From contig NC_135560.1 in assembly GCF_964340395.1 (NCBI RefSeq), positions 4,612,998 to 4,662,997 on the forward strand: 50,000 nucleotides of DNA. Reading direction: 5' to 3'. The notes under the pieces were generated by a model. The model was not told the origin of the DNA and made no database searches. It saw nothing but the letters and a program-made list of their open reading frames with translations. A program made the position numbers and the translations under genes. This stretch comes from Glandiceps talaboti (lineage: Eukaryota; Hemichordata; Enteropneusta; Spengelidae). Below, one piece after another: positions 23,239 to 32,969 of the stretch; the stretch's first letter is position 1, and the number at the start of each line of letters is the position of its first letter.

Positions 23239-24312
23239 ATGTGGACTATAAAGCTCTTCCACGTCGAACAAATGCCATTTGATTTCCGTGAACCTTTTAT
23301 CGTCTCCGGCTACCGTTCACCTGGATTATCGTTCATCTTTTGTTTGAAGAGTTTGTTTATGAAGACAAACGAGACTTTGAACTTTTGGACTCATTTTCTA
23401 CCACTGATCTACTTTGTTTGGAAGTTGTTTGCTGTTTCCAGCGATCTTGACGTGGTTAACGACCCCTTTACCTGGCCGTATGTTGTCTTTCTGATTTCAG
23501 TTTGTACATGCCTCCTGGGTAGCAGTGTGGCACACGCCTTCAACTGCCTGTCTGAACACGCCCGTCATGTGTGTTTCTTTATCGACTATGCAGCAGTTTA
23601 TTTATATGGATTTGGTACCTGTGTGGCCTATCGTTACTACACGTTTCCCGATTCAATGATGGGGGGAATATTCTACAGATCGTATTTATTTATGGCTGTA
23701 TTAAGCTCTCTAATGGCAACTATAATATCGTGTTGTTCACGGATAGGTAACAGGGAAAGGTTAAAGGTAGCAATGAAGTCGATACCTTGCATATTGTATT
23801 ACCTCATAGGGAGTATCCCGTTATTAGTACGAATAGTGGATGATCACTTACAAGACGACTGGATGGACTGGTTTACACCATATGTACGTCAGTTATTCTT
23901 CTCCGCTCTTTCAGCGATACTGTTTGCCGCCCACCTACCTGAATGTATGGCTCCTGGTATGTTTGACGTGGTTGGGCACAGCCATCAGTATTTCCACGTC
24001 GCAGTAGCCGTTACAGCTTACGAACTACTTAATGGAATTACATGGGACTTGATGAACCGTAGAGAATACCTGGAGACTTTTGGTGACCAACCTTCTTCAT
24101 TTTACCCTGTTGGTTTATTTGTAGTGGTATTTCTAGCCTCGATCCTGGTTATATATGTATTCAGTATTCTCATTACTCGTGAACATACTTGTAGAAAATA
24201 TGCTGGCAAACTGTTATTCACCGAATATATGCTTACAGCTACCAAAGATACAGAACCTAATGACGAAAGTAAACACAATGCAAATAACTTAAAGTTGTCT
24301 ATCCTACAATAG
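23239..24312 (+). CDS. PAQR family receptor, membrane progestin receptor type, copy B
   Basis: 357 residues, single exon, about 94 percent identical to copy A by my count (20 differences). All PAQR landmarks and the expected zinc-site residues (H99, D116, H249, H253) are kept. Seven to eight hydrophobic segments are visible, with a short hydrophilic tail. Differences cluster in the loop and helix around residues 171-203 (for example RIGNRERLKVAMKSIPCILYYL), while the zinc core is unchanged, which suggests that the fold is still under selection. The in-frame ATG at 23173 would add 22 residues; I prefer 23239, the start shared by all three copies. It is expected at the plasma membrane as a steroid or lipid-type receptor; ligand unknown. 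Confidence 0.9.
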   Translation: MWTIKLFHVEQMPFDFREPFIVSGYRSPGLSFIFCLKSLFMKTNETLNFWTHFLPLIYFVWKLFAVSSDLDVVNDPFTWPYVVFLISVCTCLLGSSVAHAFNCLSEHARHVCFFIDYAAVYLYGFGTCVAYRYYTFPDSMMGGIFYRSYLFMAVLSSLMATIISCCSRIGNRERLKVAMKSIPCILYYLIGSIPLLVRIVDDHLQDDWMDWFTPYVRQLFFSALSAILFAAHLPECMAPGMFDVVGHSHQYFHVAVAVTAYELLNGITWDLMNRREYLETFGDQPSSFYPVGLFVVVFLASILVIYVFSILITREHTCRKYAGKLLFTEYMLTATKDTEPNDESKHNANNLKLSILQ

Positions 24313-24736
24313 GGTTCGGTAAAACAGACGTGCAACATATTACCAGGCATTGCATGAACATAGTAAATGTGTGTACACTGAGACATACTAAAAACACCTC
24401 CGATATGGGGTTAATTACAAATAAGCAAACGTTGGTGACGAGTACTGACATTTTGACCATACATACAACAAACTTTGATAAGCTAGGCGCTTTTGACAGC
24501 AAAGCGTCAGTGATTGCTTAGAGAAACGAACTAATGATTAAGCTTACCACAAGAATATCGTAATTTAAAGGGTCACATGCTGGGTTTATAGGTTTATCTG
24601 AGCGTACTTTTTGCTGTAGACGGAAAAAAGACACCTGTTGATTCTAATTACGGAATCACTTTCTATTTTCAGAACTCAAACCTGGTAGTTATTAATAATA
24701 CATAAATGATCCGATGACGTAAGTTATTGAACGTAC

Positions 24737-24737
<1 letters not shown>

Positions 24738-24824
<87 letters not shown>
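24738..24824. repeat. (AT)n microsatellite, first array
   Basis: Pure TA run, left of the 130-bp insert. Confidence 0.95.
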
Positions 24825-24827
<3 letters not shown>

Positions 24828-24953
24828 GTCTGACGATCGCACTATGCGTGAAACTCCGAGTTACAACCAAGAAAGAGTTCCAGTACTACCAAAACTATTA
24901 CGCTCTGCCACTGCGGTATAGAGCATTGTTTTAGCAGATTGATACTCACCGAG

Positions 24954-24954
<1 letters not shown>
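24825..24954. mobile_element. Insert of about 130 bp between two AT arrays, absent from copy A
   Basis: The duplicate at 19501-19566 has a single AT array here. The insert begins GTTGTCTGACGATCGCACTA and has no open frame of note. Insertion of a small non-autonomous element into a TA array would explain the structure; no terminal repeats are obvious, so the class is open. Confidence 0.45.

Positions 24955-25015
<61 letters not shown>
24955..25015. repeat. (AT)n microsatellite, second array
   Basis: Pure TA run, right of the 130-bp insert. Confidence 0.95.
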
Positions 25016-25018
<3 letters not shown>

Positions 25019-26876
25019 ATAAACGTACCATATGTGTGTGTATATATAAATATATATAAATATATAGTCGCCCACTGTTTGTGTCTTTAAAAATGATACA
25101 GCAAATTAATCAATCATAGATGCAAGCAATAGCATTTTAAAATCACAACTTTGTAGAAAGTTACCAACTTTGTGTCAACTCATTCGCTAGTTTAAATCTC
25201 AAATGAAATTCACTCCTTTGCATAGATTGTAAAGGTATTTTACCTTCCAATATCGTAATATTTATGACTGGACCATTTACTAATGAACATTACAATGTTT
25301 ACAATTATAACAGTGGAAACCTAGCTTTCAGCTAATATCACGTTAGAAACAGACAAGTGGGTGATGGCGTTGCCTCTGTTGTGCGAATATAATCACCCTG
25401 TCATCAAGATAGTGTCAAAACTAGATGTCTCTAAAAATACCCTGCAAGAGCATGAAAGTCTTCTCAAACGCCACCCTAGTGTGTGTATACTTAAATCAAC
25501 GTCCATCAAATAGCTTTAATACATCAACATGATGCAATAGTTTGTTATATTCTTGTCTATCTTGGTTAGGTGAAAGCCCGCTTTCCACTGCGACATACCA
25601 GCAAAGATATCTGCATTATAATGTTTCTACTATTTCATAAAACCTACAATTCATACTGAATATTCTACTAATAGTAAAAGTATTTATGCAGAATTGAAAA
25701 TCCCGTACAGTAACATGTTTTCTTTTGTTAATTTGTACACGTCTCCAAATTGAATGCATGGCTTTGACTGTTGTCAGCTATTCCACAATTGTACTTCACT
25801 TCCACTGTAGCATTGTTCAGTTCAGGGATATAATAAGGTATCAGTGGATAATAACCCCTTTAGTTCATAAGTATTGGTACAGCGTCAAACTCATTTTGAA
25901 GGCATGTATTAACGACGTTAATGGAACAAAACATCCAAGGGGTCATGAAAAATCTGTGTCACATGTCACCAAAAATGGGAAGTGTTCGTAAGGTTAACAT
26001 AATATCACTACTATTGTAGCTATTGTAAGGACGCTTTCGTGTTAGAGAAGTTTAGGTACCCATGCTTACTCAGTAGGAACACACGTGTGCCGTATAATCA
26101 GTCTCTCCACAACCGAATGAGTACACACTACTACAGACCCTATTAAATACTGATACAGTATTGGGGAAAGTAGTGCTCCAGTGCTGACCGTGTCGGAACA
26201 CAAGTAGGAACACAAATGCGCCGTAGAATCAGCCTCTTCACAACCGAATTGGAACACACTGGAAAGCAGTGCTCCAGTGCTGATCGTGTCATGGTCGGCG
26301 TACTTGTTTATTGCTCAGGGTGAAAACCAGATGTACAATGTACTTTCTCTCTTGTTATGTTGATATGATTTTGAGTTTGTGGCAAAATAAAATAAAATAA
26401 AAATAAGTATATGCTTTTAAATCATTTGTTGTTGATTGTGAAAAAATGGTCTATGACTGCAAATGGAAAAAGTCATCCCATATTAGCTATCATAAATATC
26501 AAAACTGTTAAACAAATTGAGCTACATATTGCAAAAAGTAATGAGCACTACAGTAAATTTATAGACAAATGGTCTGTTTTTACTGTGTGATATCCGCGTA
26601 CCTCCTTTCAAAAGTGGACTAATAATGTATTTTCATGAGTAACTGGAAAGTTGGCCTGTTTTCTCGGGTAGTTTTGTAACTTATTGAGTGGACTTGCAAA
26701 TAAATAAATTTAGTCTTTTTTTAAATTGAAAAGTATATGGCGTACATGTACATGTTTAATTGTGTTGTTGTTGACGGTAAACATAGTTTTCATTATCATT
26801 TATTTCAAAACACATACATGTACACAAGCAAACGAACGAACATACAGACAGACAACAAATCGATAGACCGACAGAC

Positions 26877-26880
<4 letters not shown>

Positions 26881-26962
<82 letters not shown>

Positions 26963-27011
26963 GGACAGACAGACAATCAATCAAACAGACGACAAACAAA
27001 CAAACAAACAA

Positions 27012-27042
<31 letters not shown>

Positions 27043-27074
27043 TACATACATACATACATACATACATACATACA

Positions 27075-27105
<31 letters not shown>

Positions 27106-27235
27106 GATACATACGCACGCACGCACGCACGCACGCATGCATACATACATACATACATACATACATACATACATACATACATACATACATACATACATAC
27201 ATACACACACACATACATACATACATACATACAAA
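26881..27235. repeat. Compound microsatellite: CAGA, CAAA, CAGA, CATA, CGCA, CATA
   Basis: Six tetranucleotide blocks follow one another: CAGA to about 26974, CAAA at about 26994-27017, CAGA to about 27040, CATA to about 27104, CGCA-type at about 27113-27136, then CATA to about 27233. Adjacent motifs differ mostly by one base. Open frames of up to 170 codons across it are artefacts. Confidence 0.95.
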
Positions 27236-27440
27236 CGAACATGAATTAAAGTTCATTTCATGTGTAACATTTAAAGTCATTAAATACAATTACAAATATA
27301 TAAACATGTATTCAAATGGTTCTAGGCCCGTTGTCGCCCCCCCCCCCCTTGCGGCCCATTGGCTCCGACCTTTTGCTCTCGGCCTGTTGCCCCCGGTCCA
27401 TTGCGCCCTGGTCATTTTGCCCCCACCCCGGCCTTTTTAT
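27236..27440. other. AT-rich flank then C-rich stretch
   Basis: From about 27336 the plus strand is strongly C-rich, starting with a C11 run and continuing with loosely repeated GGCC..TTGCCCCC text to about 27450. The minus strand therefore has several G-runs that could form a quadruplex. No gene is supported. Confidence 0.4.
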
Positions 27441-27479
27441 CCCCGCCCCCATTAATATATCAACATAGCCCAAAGAACC

Positions 27480-28575
27480 TTGTCGATGGTGTTGTGTCGT
27501 ATGAATGTGAGCAGCGAATTGAAGGCGTGGAATGTGCAAGACCAAGCTAAACGTGAAGGATGGTAATGTAGTAAGTAAGCTACATGGCCAAAGCCTTGCT
27601 CCAGACCAGTCTAACATAGACAACACCATCAAAAGTAAACCCCTAGACTCAGATGAAACCGCCCAGCAATCAGACAACCAGTAGAATCAATGAGTGAAGA
27701 GCATCCGTCGAGCTACCAATTGCAACCATCGGAGCCATTAGTCGTACAACTCGAAAACAGAGACGAGCTGCAGGGAACCCTCATGCCACTCCAACTAACA
27801 TGGGAGAACTCATACTAGAGAACGAGTATTAAGGCAAATATAAACCAATTATCATTTTGTAATATCTGTTTCTGTTGTTGTTGCTATTCGTGCTATTTCT
27901 TGAAAAACCTGTGACTAAGATAAAATAAATGAAATTAATAAGCATTAACATGAAGCAAGAACGATTTTTAAGCTAATTTTTATTCTTTGAATTCGAACGC
28001 ATCTTGTTTAATACATTAATAACACTAATTTTCTCTTCTATGTTATCTCTATTTTACAGATGACATCCAAAGGTCAACGTTTTCTTCAGTGCGATAGTGA
28101 GGACCCTACCAACCGCATTCTTCTATTTGCTCCATACACCAATCTAGGCCTGCTACAAAATTCAACAGAATGGTTTGCCGATGGCACGTTCAAGATGGTA
28201 CCAGAGTTATTTTATCAGCTGTACACTGATCCATGCACTATCAGAGAATTACACAGTCTCTTGTGCATACGACCTTCTTCCCAACAAACAAGAACACACC
28301 TACATATCATCTCTCTTCCGTATGTAAGATCTATGGCATTAGACAGAATGTCAATCATGTGTCCGTTATATATGAAGGACTTCGAAACAGCAGCTATGAA
28401 CGCTGCAATGACCATCTAAGGCGACTTCACAAATACCAAGGCAACTGGGTGCTTCTATTACATATATCTAAGTGCATATACTGCAAAGTACAGTTAGAAG
28501 GTCTGCAGCAACTCTACCAGCAGGGCGATGACTTTTCTGTCATGAACATTATAGGCAGTTGTCCCGTGTGATAAT
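27480..28575 (+). pseudogene. FLYWCH/MULE-type transposase relic
   Basis: Read in order: the end of a FLYWCH zinc finger (CKTKLNVKDGNVVSKLHG, with the usual GHxH replaced by GQSL), a linker with NPHATPTNMGELILENEY, an apparent intron from about 27840 to an acceptor TATTTTACAG at 28051-28060, then GQRFLQCDSEDPTNRILLFA, NSTEWFADGTFKMVPELFYQ and LYTD. After a frame change, SLPYVRSMALDRM and DFETAAMNAAMTI follow. The WFADGTFK and DFExA segments belong to the MULE transposase catalytic region, which moves Mutator-like DNA elements. Stops and frame changes at about 28230-28420 show it is inactive. Such FLYWCH-bearing elements are widespread in invertebrates. Confidence 0.6.
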
Positions 28576-28929
28576 CTCCCAGAAGATTAGACCCAAAGCA
28601 AATTTTCTTCGTAACTGATCTCTCGCCAATTGTACGATTCGGGGTGTTTTAATTTAGATAAGAGGAGATGAACGAGGCGTCCTTATTTAGTCAATAAAGA
28701 ATTACATACAGCCGCAGACTTTTAGTGGTCTGAGATACAGCTGGGAGCAAAGTAGCCAGGGAAAGAAAAAATAGTTTTAATACTCAATGAGCGAATTGAT
28801 CAATATCACACACAAAATAAGTTATATTGCACCACAAAAAATAAACATTCAATCGATCAATCATTCAACCAAATAATCAATCAATCAATCAATCAATTAA
28901 TCGATCGAGATCAATCAATTACATGCTCG
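28576..28929. other. AT-rich interval with ATCA/ATTC-type runs
   Basis: Holds an imperfect (AATC)n patch at about 28847-28920. No gene seen. Confidence 0.4.
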
Positions 28930-29712
28930 CTGCCCCCTGTTGTTACAGGTGTGTATTTCAAATCCATTCTATTGTTTGTCCTTGTATTGATTTATATGGC
29001 CTACACATGTTGCCGGGGGTCTGAGACTCTACTCTTTATGCCACCAGATCCATTCAAGTGAAATAATAAAATCATCGATCGTGGAACAGTCCATTTATCA
29101 ACGTAGAATACAGTTTATTGCCATCATTTTAATGTTCAAGGATTGTATGTGAAGTCGTTGAATGTTTCACGACATAGGGTGGCTTGTCCATAACAACATG
29201 TTTATTTGTCATATATAGTATCATGTTTATTTGTCTATAAAAAAATGTTTGGTTCCGGTTACTCGACCCAACGTAGCTTTTTACTACCACCCTAACTTTT
29301 TTTTGCGCAATTCCAAAAAAAATTCGAAAAATTCAACACCCCAAAAAAACAAACAAACAAACAAACAAACAAACAAACAAACAAACAAACACACACACAC
29401 ACACACACAAAACCTGCAAGTCGCGCGAGAACGTGAGATTTGAAGGCATCATTGCCTTGTGTGATCAAAACATAATGGTGAAATAGAGCGTATATTCTGC
29501 GTACCGTACATAAAGTGCGATTACATCGGAGTGGTCCAAGTTGGCCTTTGCAAATATGAAGAGAACATTTGAATATATCCTAGAAGTGAAAGTCATTTCG
29601 AAATTGTGTGTTAGGGAGCCTTCAGTATTTACAAGGGCGAAGGCCATTGGAATTAGGGGACTCACTTTTTACGAATCAGCTCTTGGGGTTTTATTGTCAT
29701 CCCTCCAATAAA
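28930..29712 (-). repeat. Orphan copy of the PAQR upstream flank
   Basis: Direct homology with 34160-34870, the region upstream of minus-strand PAQR copy C: shared text includes GGGGTCTGAGACT, AGTGAAATAATAAA, ATCGATCGTGGAAC (29074-29087) and ATGTTCAAGGATTGTATGT, then TCGACCCAAC and AAAGTGCGATTACATCG farther on. The homology stops at about 28930, just where the gene's 5' end would follow, and no PAQR coding sequence lies beyond it. A (CAAA)n and (CA)n array at 29349-29408 interrupts it. Confidence 0.75.
29349..29408. repeat. (CAAA)n then (CA)n microsatellite
   Basis: Tetranucleotide array passing directly into a CA run. Confidence 0.93.
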
Positions 29713-29879
29713 TATACAACGTTTACAACTCTTACTTGGATCAATGTTTCAAGTTTTGAAGGTTTGCAGTTTGAAAACACCCACAGCTGTTAGAATGTTG
29801 TCATTGCCATTGGTATGGCGCTCATTAACATTTACACTCCAACACTTGGGAAAGGTTACGATCGTTACAAATAATTATG

Positions 29880-30895
29880 TAATGTACCATGGACAAAGAG
29901 AGGATGTACATCGGGTCAATACAAACAGAGGCAGATACCAGTCCCGATTTCTGAACGTCATAATTTTTTTAATGACACTGCATTCAGGCTCCCAAGAACA
30001 TTGGTGCAAATTCATACACACAAGAAAACGAGTGGATGCAAAACACTTCCTAACGTCCTTCTGATCAATGCTAGATCACTGATTAGAAAAGTTGACGAAC
30101 CCCAGACCATTTGTCTTATGAACTATACTCACATTGCTGCAATTACTGAAACATGGATCATATAACCGACAAAACCGTTGCTATGGAGAACTTTAAATTG
30201 TATAGGAAAGCTGACAAAAGAGGTGGCTGTGTCTGCATTTACATCAGTGAATATCTGCAACCAAAACCACTCAGTCCTGAGTTCCTGACAGACACAGATG
30301 AGGTTGAGACAGTATGGTGTACTACCCGTCCATATTGGGAACCTAGAACAATATCGCAACTCCTCATTAGTTGCATTTACAATCCTCCCGGGGCAGATGA
30401 AAGAGCAATGAGAAAGCACGTCTTACAAACAATGGACAGAGTTAAATCTAAATCGCCATATACCGGAGTGTTTGTAATGGGCGACTTCAACATCATGGAA
30501 GTTAAGAACATTATAGGCAGTTGCCAGTTGCAGCAAATGGTCAAGTTGCCAACCACAGGGGACGCCGTTTTAGACGTCATTTGTAGCGATATGAATCATC
30601 TATATAATAAACCATTTTCGCTAGCTCCCATTTCCACTTCAGACCATTTCATTCGATTAGTGAATCTGAAGGTCCCGTATAAAATAGTAACAGCTTCATC
30701 CTATGAAGGACTCAGATATTAGAGAGTTTGGTCAGTGGATCCCTAAACACAACTGGGATGAAGTTATCCAGCTAGAGTGACGATTGCGAACAAGAGACAA
30801 GCGAATTTATTAACACTACAATAACAGCAATGAGTAAACTTTTTCCCGAAAAAACAACCACAATTCGACCTTCCGATAAGCCATTCACGTCATCA
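29880..30895 (+). mobile_element. LINE endonuclease fragment (CR1-like)
   Basis: From about 30050 the translation reads NVLLINARSLIRKVDEPQT, then HIAAITETWI, RKADKRGGCVCIYISEYL, SCIYNPPGADERAMR, VFVMGDFNIMEVK, AVLDVICSDM and STSDHFIRLV. These are APE-type endonuclease motifs (LTETW, GDFN and SDHx). After a stop at about 30720, DSDIREFGQWIPKHNWDEVI and KLFPEKTTTIRPSDKPF continue the endonuclease-to-RT linker. The fragment ends at about 30895, where the tail of an oppositely oriented LINE begins. Stops at about 30163 and 30720 make it inactive. Upstream text to about 29880 probably belongs to the same element. Confidence 0.65.
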
Positions 30896-32140
30896 ATCAA
30901 TCAACCAACCAATAAATCAGTTTATTTCAGAACAATAAGGCCACAGGCCCAAGAGCAAAGAATGTTACAAACGTTTCAGTTCATAGAGGGAAATTCCTCT
31001 CTTTTTTTCATTGCAAAATAAATAAATGAAGCTAAATTATTTAGATAAGTTATATTATCTGAATTCAAAAGTGAAATGAACGTATCATAGGAAGGGTTTA
31101 AACAAAACCATCTTGGTACCAGTTCATTACGAAGGTCCTTGTAAAGCGGACAAATTGCTAATGAATGATACTCGTCCTCAATACAGTACAAATCATGTGT
31201 AATACAGTATTTACAAAATCTTTGGTCAGCAAGAATGTTTTCATGTCGTTCCCTCTCGATTTGCAAAGGATGCAAGGAGCAACGAAATCTTGACAGTGCT
31301 GTTCTAAATTGAAAAAATGTTAACACAACTTAAATATCTCTCTGGTTCAAGCATTGATTTGAAAGTGTGGTAGGAACGAAGCCTAGGAGATGATTCGATA
31401 TATATCTTCGTGCCAGATCTGACTAACACAGTCTTATAACCTGGGTGAATTCAGACAAAACTGACTGGTGGAGCCTACACCCTGATTGAACCATACATGG
31501 CCGAATCCAAGGCGGTAAATTAAAGATTTAACGTTAAAAGCCGTTAACTGATTTTATCCTCCTTTCTTCTTCTAATCTTTTCAACATAATGTAGCATTTG
31601 CAGGGCTATTTATATCAGTGTTTTAAAGTATTTTACAACCAATAGCTCACGCATCTTTTAAAATACATGACACAGATGGGAAATCTGCCACACTCTCATA
31701 TTGCTACTAAATCATTTGTTTTCTCACTAACGTTCAAAAGAAATTTACAAAACTGATAATGAACTTGTTCAACCTGGGGGAATTTCCATAAACCCAGATT
31801 TCACTTCCATACAGTAAAATAGGTGTAACATAAGTATCAAAAAGTTTGAAAGAGTCGGACATGGACATTCCACCCAGCTTCCTTAACAAAGTCTTAAGTT
31901 CGAATATGGCCTTCCTACCTTGTGATGCCAGGTGTTTTTTAATTGGGCTCCAACTAAATCTTGACGAAAAGATTTGACCTAAATATTTGTAGCGAGGAAT
32001 GACTTTAATTTAATTGGTCGGTTTCCCAAGAACCATCCTTCATATTTCTTTAGACACCCCCCCCCCCCCCGCGCGGAACACAATAATCTGAGTTTTGTCT
32101 AATTTTCCACTTACGCCCCAATGAGAACAAAATAATTGTA
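30893..32140 (-). mobile_element. LINE ORF2 C-terminal fragment, minus strand
   Basis: Reading the minus strand from high to low: RYKYLGQIFSSRFSWSPIKK, SQGRKAIFELKTLLRKLGGM and TPILLYGSEIWVYG, then in the frame at 30976-31326 RTALSRFRCSLHPLQIERER followed by a CKYCITHDLYCIEDEYHSLAIC zinc-binding stretch (21 residues, C-x2-C...H-x4-C). That is the C-terminal end of a LINE reverse transcriptase protein. Its 3' end carries AAATAAA and a GGTTGGTTGATTG-type tail at about 30893-30930. A G-run interrupts the upstream part near 32056. It appears to have inserted into the plus-strand LINE fragment next to it. Confidence 0.6.
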
Positions 32141-32340
32141 GCTGATTAATTTGTCTTTGAGTGTGAATTGGCTTGTCCGACCCCTCTCCTCACATCGCAA
32201 CTGACAATTAACTCACTACATGGTTGTCAGCAGTGATATGATTGATACGGGCTGATACCATGTACCTAACCCAACCGATGTGGCATCAATGGAATGTAGA
32301 ACCCGTGGCAGCGTTGGGATCGCCAAAAATCATTAACTAT
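32140..32340 (-). repeat. Repeat element, inverted partner of 35090-35290
   Basis: Minus-strand text with GCTGCCAC, GGTTAGGTACATGGTATCAGC, GCTGACAACCATGTA and GTGAGG-rich parts matches plus-strand text at 35090-35290. The two copies face each other across PAQR copy C and its upstream flank. A family of dispersed elements is the simplest reading. Confidence 0.5.
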
Positions 32341-32514
32341 TTGCAACGTTAAACAATACAAATGAGTGAAAGTGAGATGTGACCCTCCCCTAATCCAGTT
32401 AAATATGGCCTTTCCTCGAGAACCGATTTGTAAAAATGACTACCTCTCCCTTGTAATTACCTTGTCATGGTATTGGTTAATATTTTAGTACTGTTACTGA
32501 CGATTGCTTACTTG

Positions 32515-32915
32515 CAATAGTAGTAGTAGTAGTATTTTATTTATTATTGTGACCTGCAACTCTAACGAGTTGCCCAGCCCTATGGACTTATAAGTCACCA
32601 TTACATCTTAATAAATACAATAACAGAAAGTGAGAAATAAATAGATAAGTTATAAAAGTGAATCTCATCGAAATTAAACATACAAAATCTCTCTCCTTCT
32701 ATAAAATGCCTTCTCAACAAAATTTGCAAGCTGTCTTACTGGACCAGAAAAAAGATATTCCAACTTTTCCTCATTTTGCATCCCCTGAATAGTTACAAAT
32801 GTTTGACCAAGATATTGTTGACGTATTTCATCATATTGGTGACAATCAAAAAGAAAATAACGTCATATCGGGTGTGTTTTAACATCCTTCAGTTGGTATA
32901 CAAACATTGCTATTT
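32515..32915 (-). mobile_element. LINE ORF2 extreme C-terminus, minus strand
   Basis: Minus-strand translation gives YDVIFFFDCHQYDEIRQQYL, GQTFVTIQGMQNEEKLEYLF and NFVEKAFYRRREILYV then a stop, which is the usual last segment of invertebrate LINE proteins. It ends in AATAAATAAAATACTACTAC at about 32517-32555, a polyadenylation-like motif plus a trinucleotide tail. It begins right after the 3' flank shared by the PAQR copies, so it probably landed there after that duplication. Confidence 0.55.
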
Positions 32916-32969
32916 TCATGCACTTTCTGGTAACATGTTTTACAACTGTTTGTTTCCTGGTAATATGTT

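Larger units (their letters stand above)
24313..26880. other. Downstream part of duplicated segment B, non-coding
   Basis: Homologous to 19075-21502. It holds two AT arrays, the 131-bp repeat pair (about 26072-26290), and frames (25725-25991, 26066-26257) that match shorter or shifted frames in copy A and are not supported as genes. Confidence 0.5.
21949..26970 (+). repeat. Segmental duplication, copy B (direct)
   Basis: Homologous along its length to 16734-21570. It is slightly longer, mainly because of an extra (AT)n array with an insert of about 130 bp (24825-24954). It ends inside the large compound microsatellite that starts at 26881. Confidence 0.9.

Noticed and set aside
26881-26974. 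CRISPR-like regular repeat
   Set aside because: Direct tetranucleotide repeats without spacers in a eukaryotic context; no array structure.
26737-27289. Frames of up to 170 codons across the compound microsatellite
   Set aside because: Pure repeat translation (DRQT, YIHT, VCMY).
27312-27677. 121-codon minus-strand frame
   Set aside because: It covers the C-rich stretch and lies antisense to the FLYWCH relic; no motif of its own.
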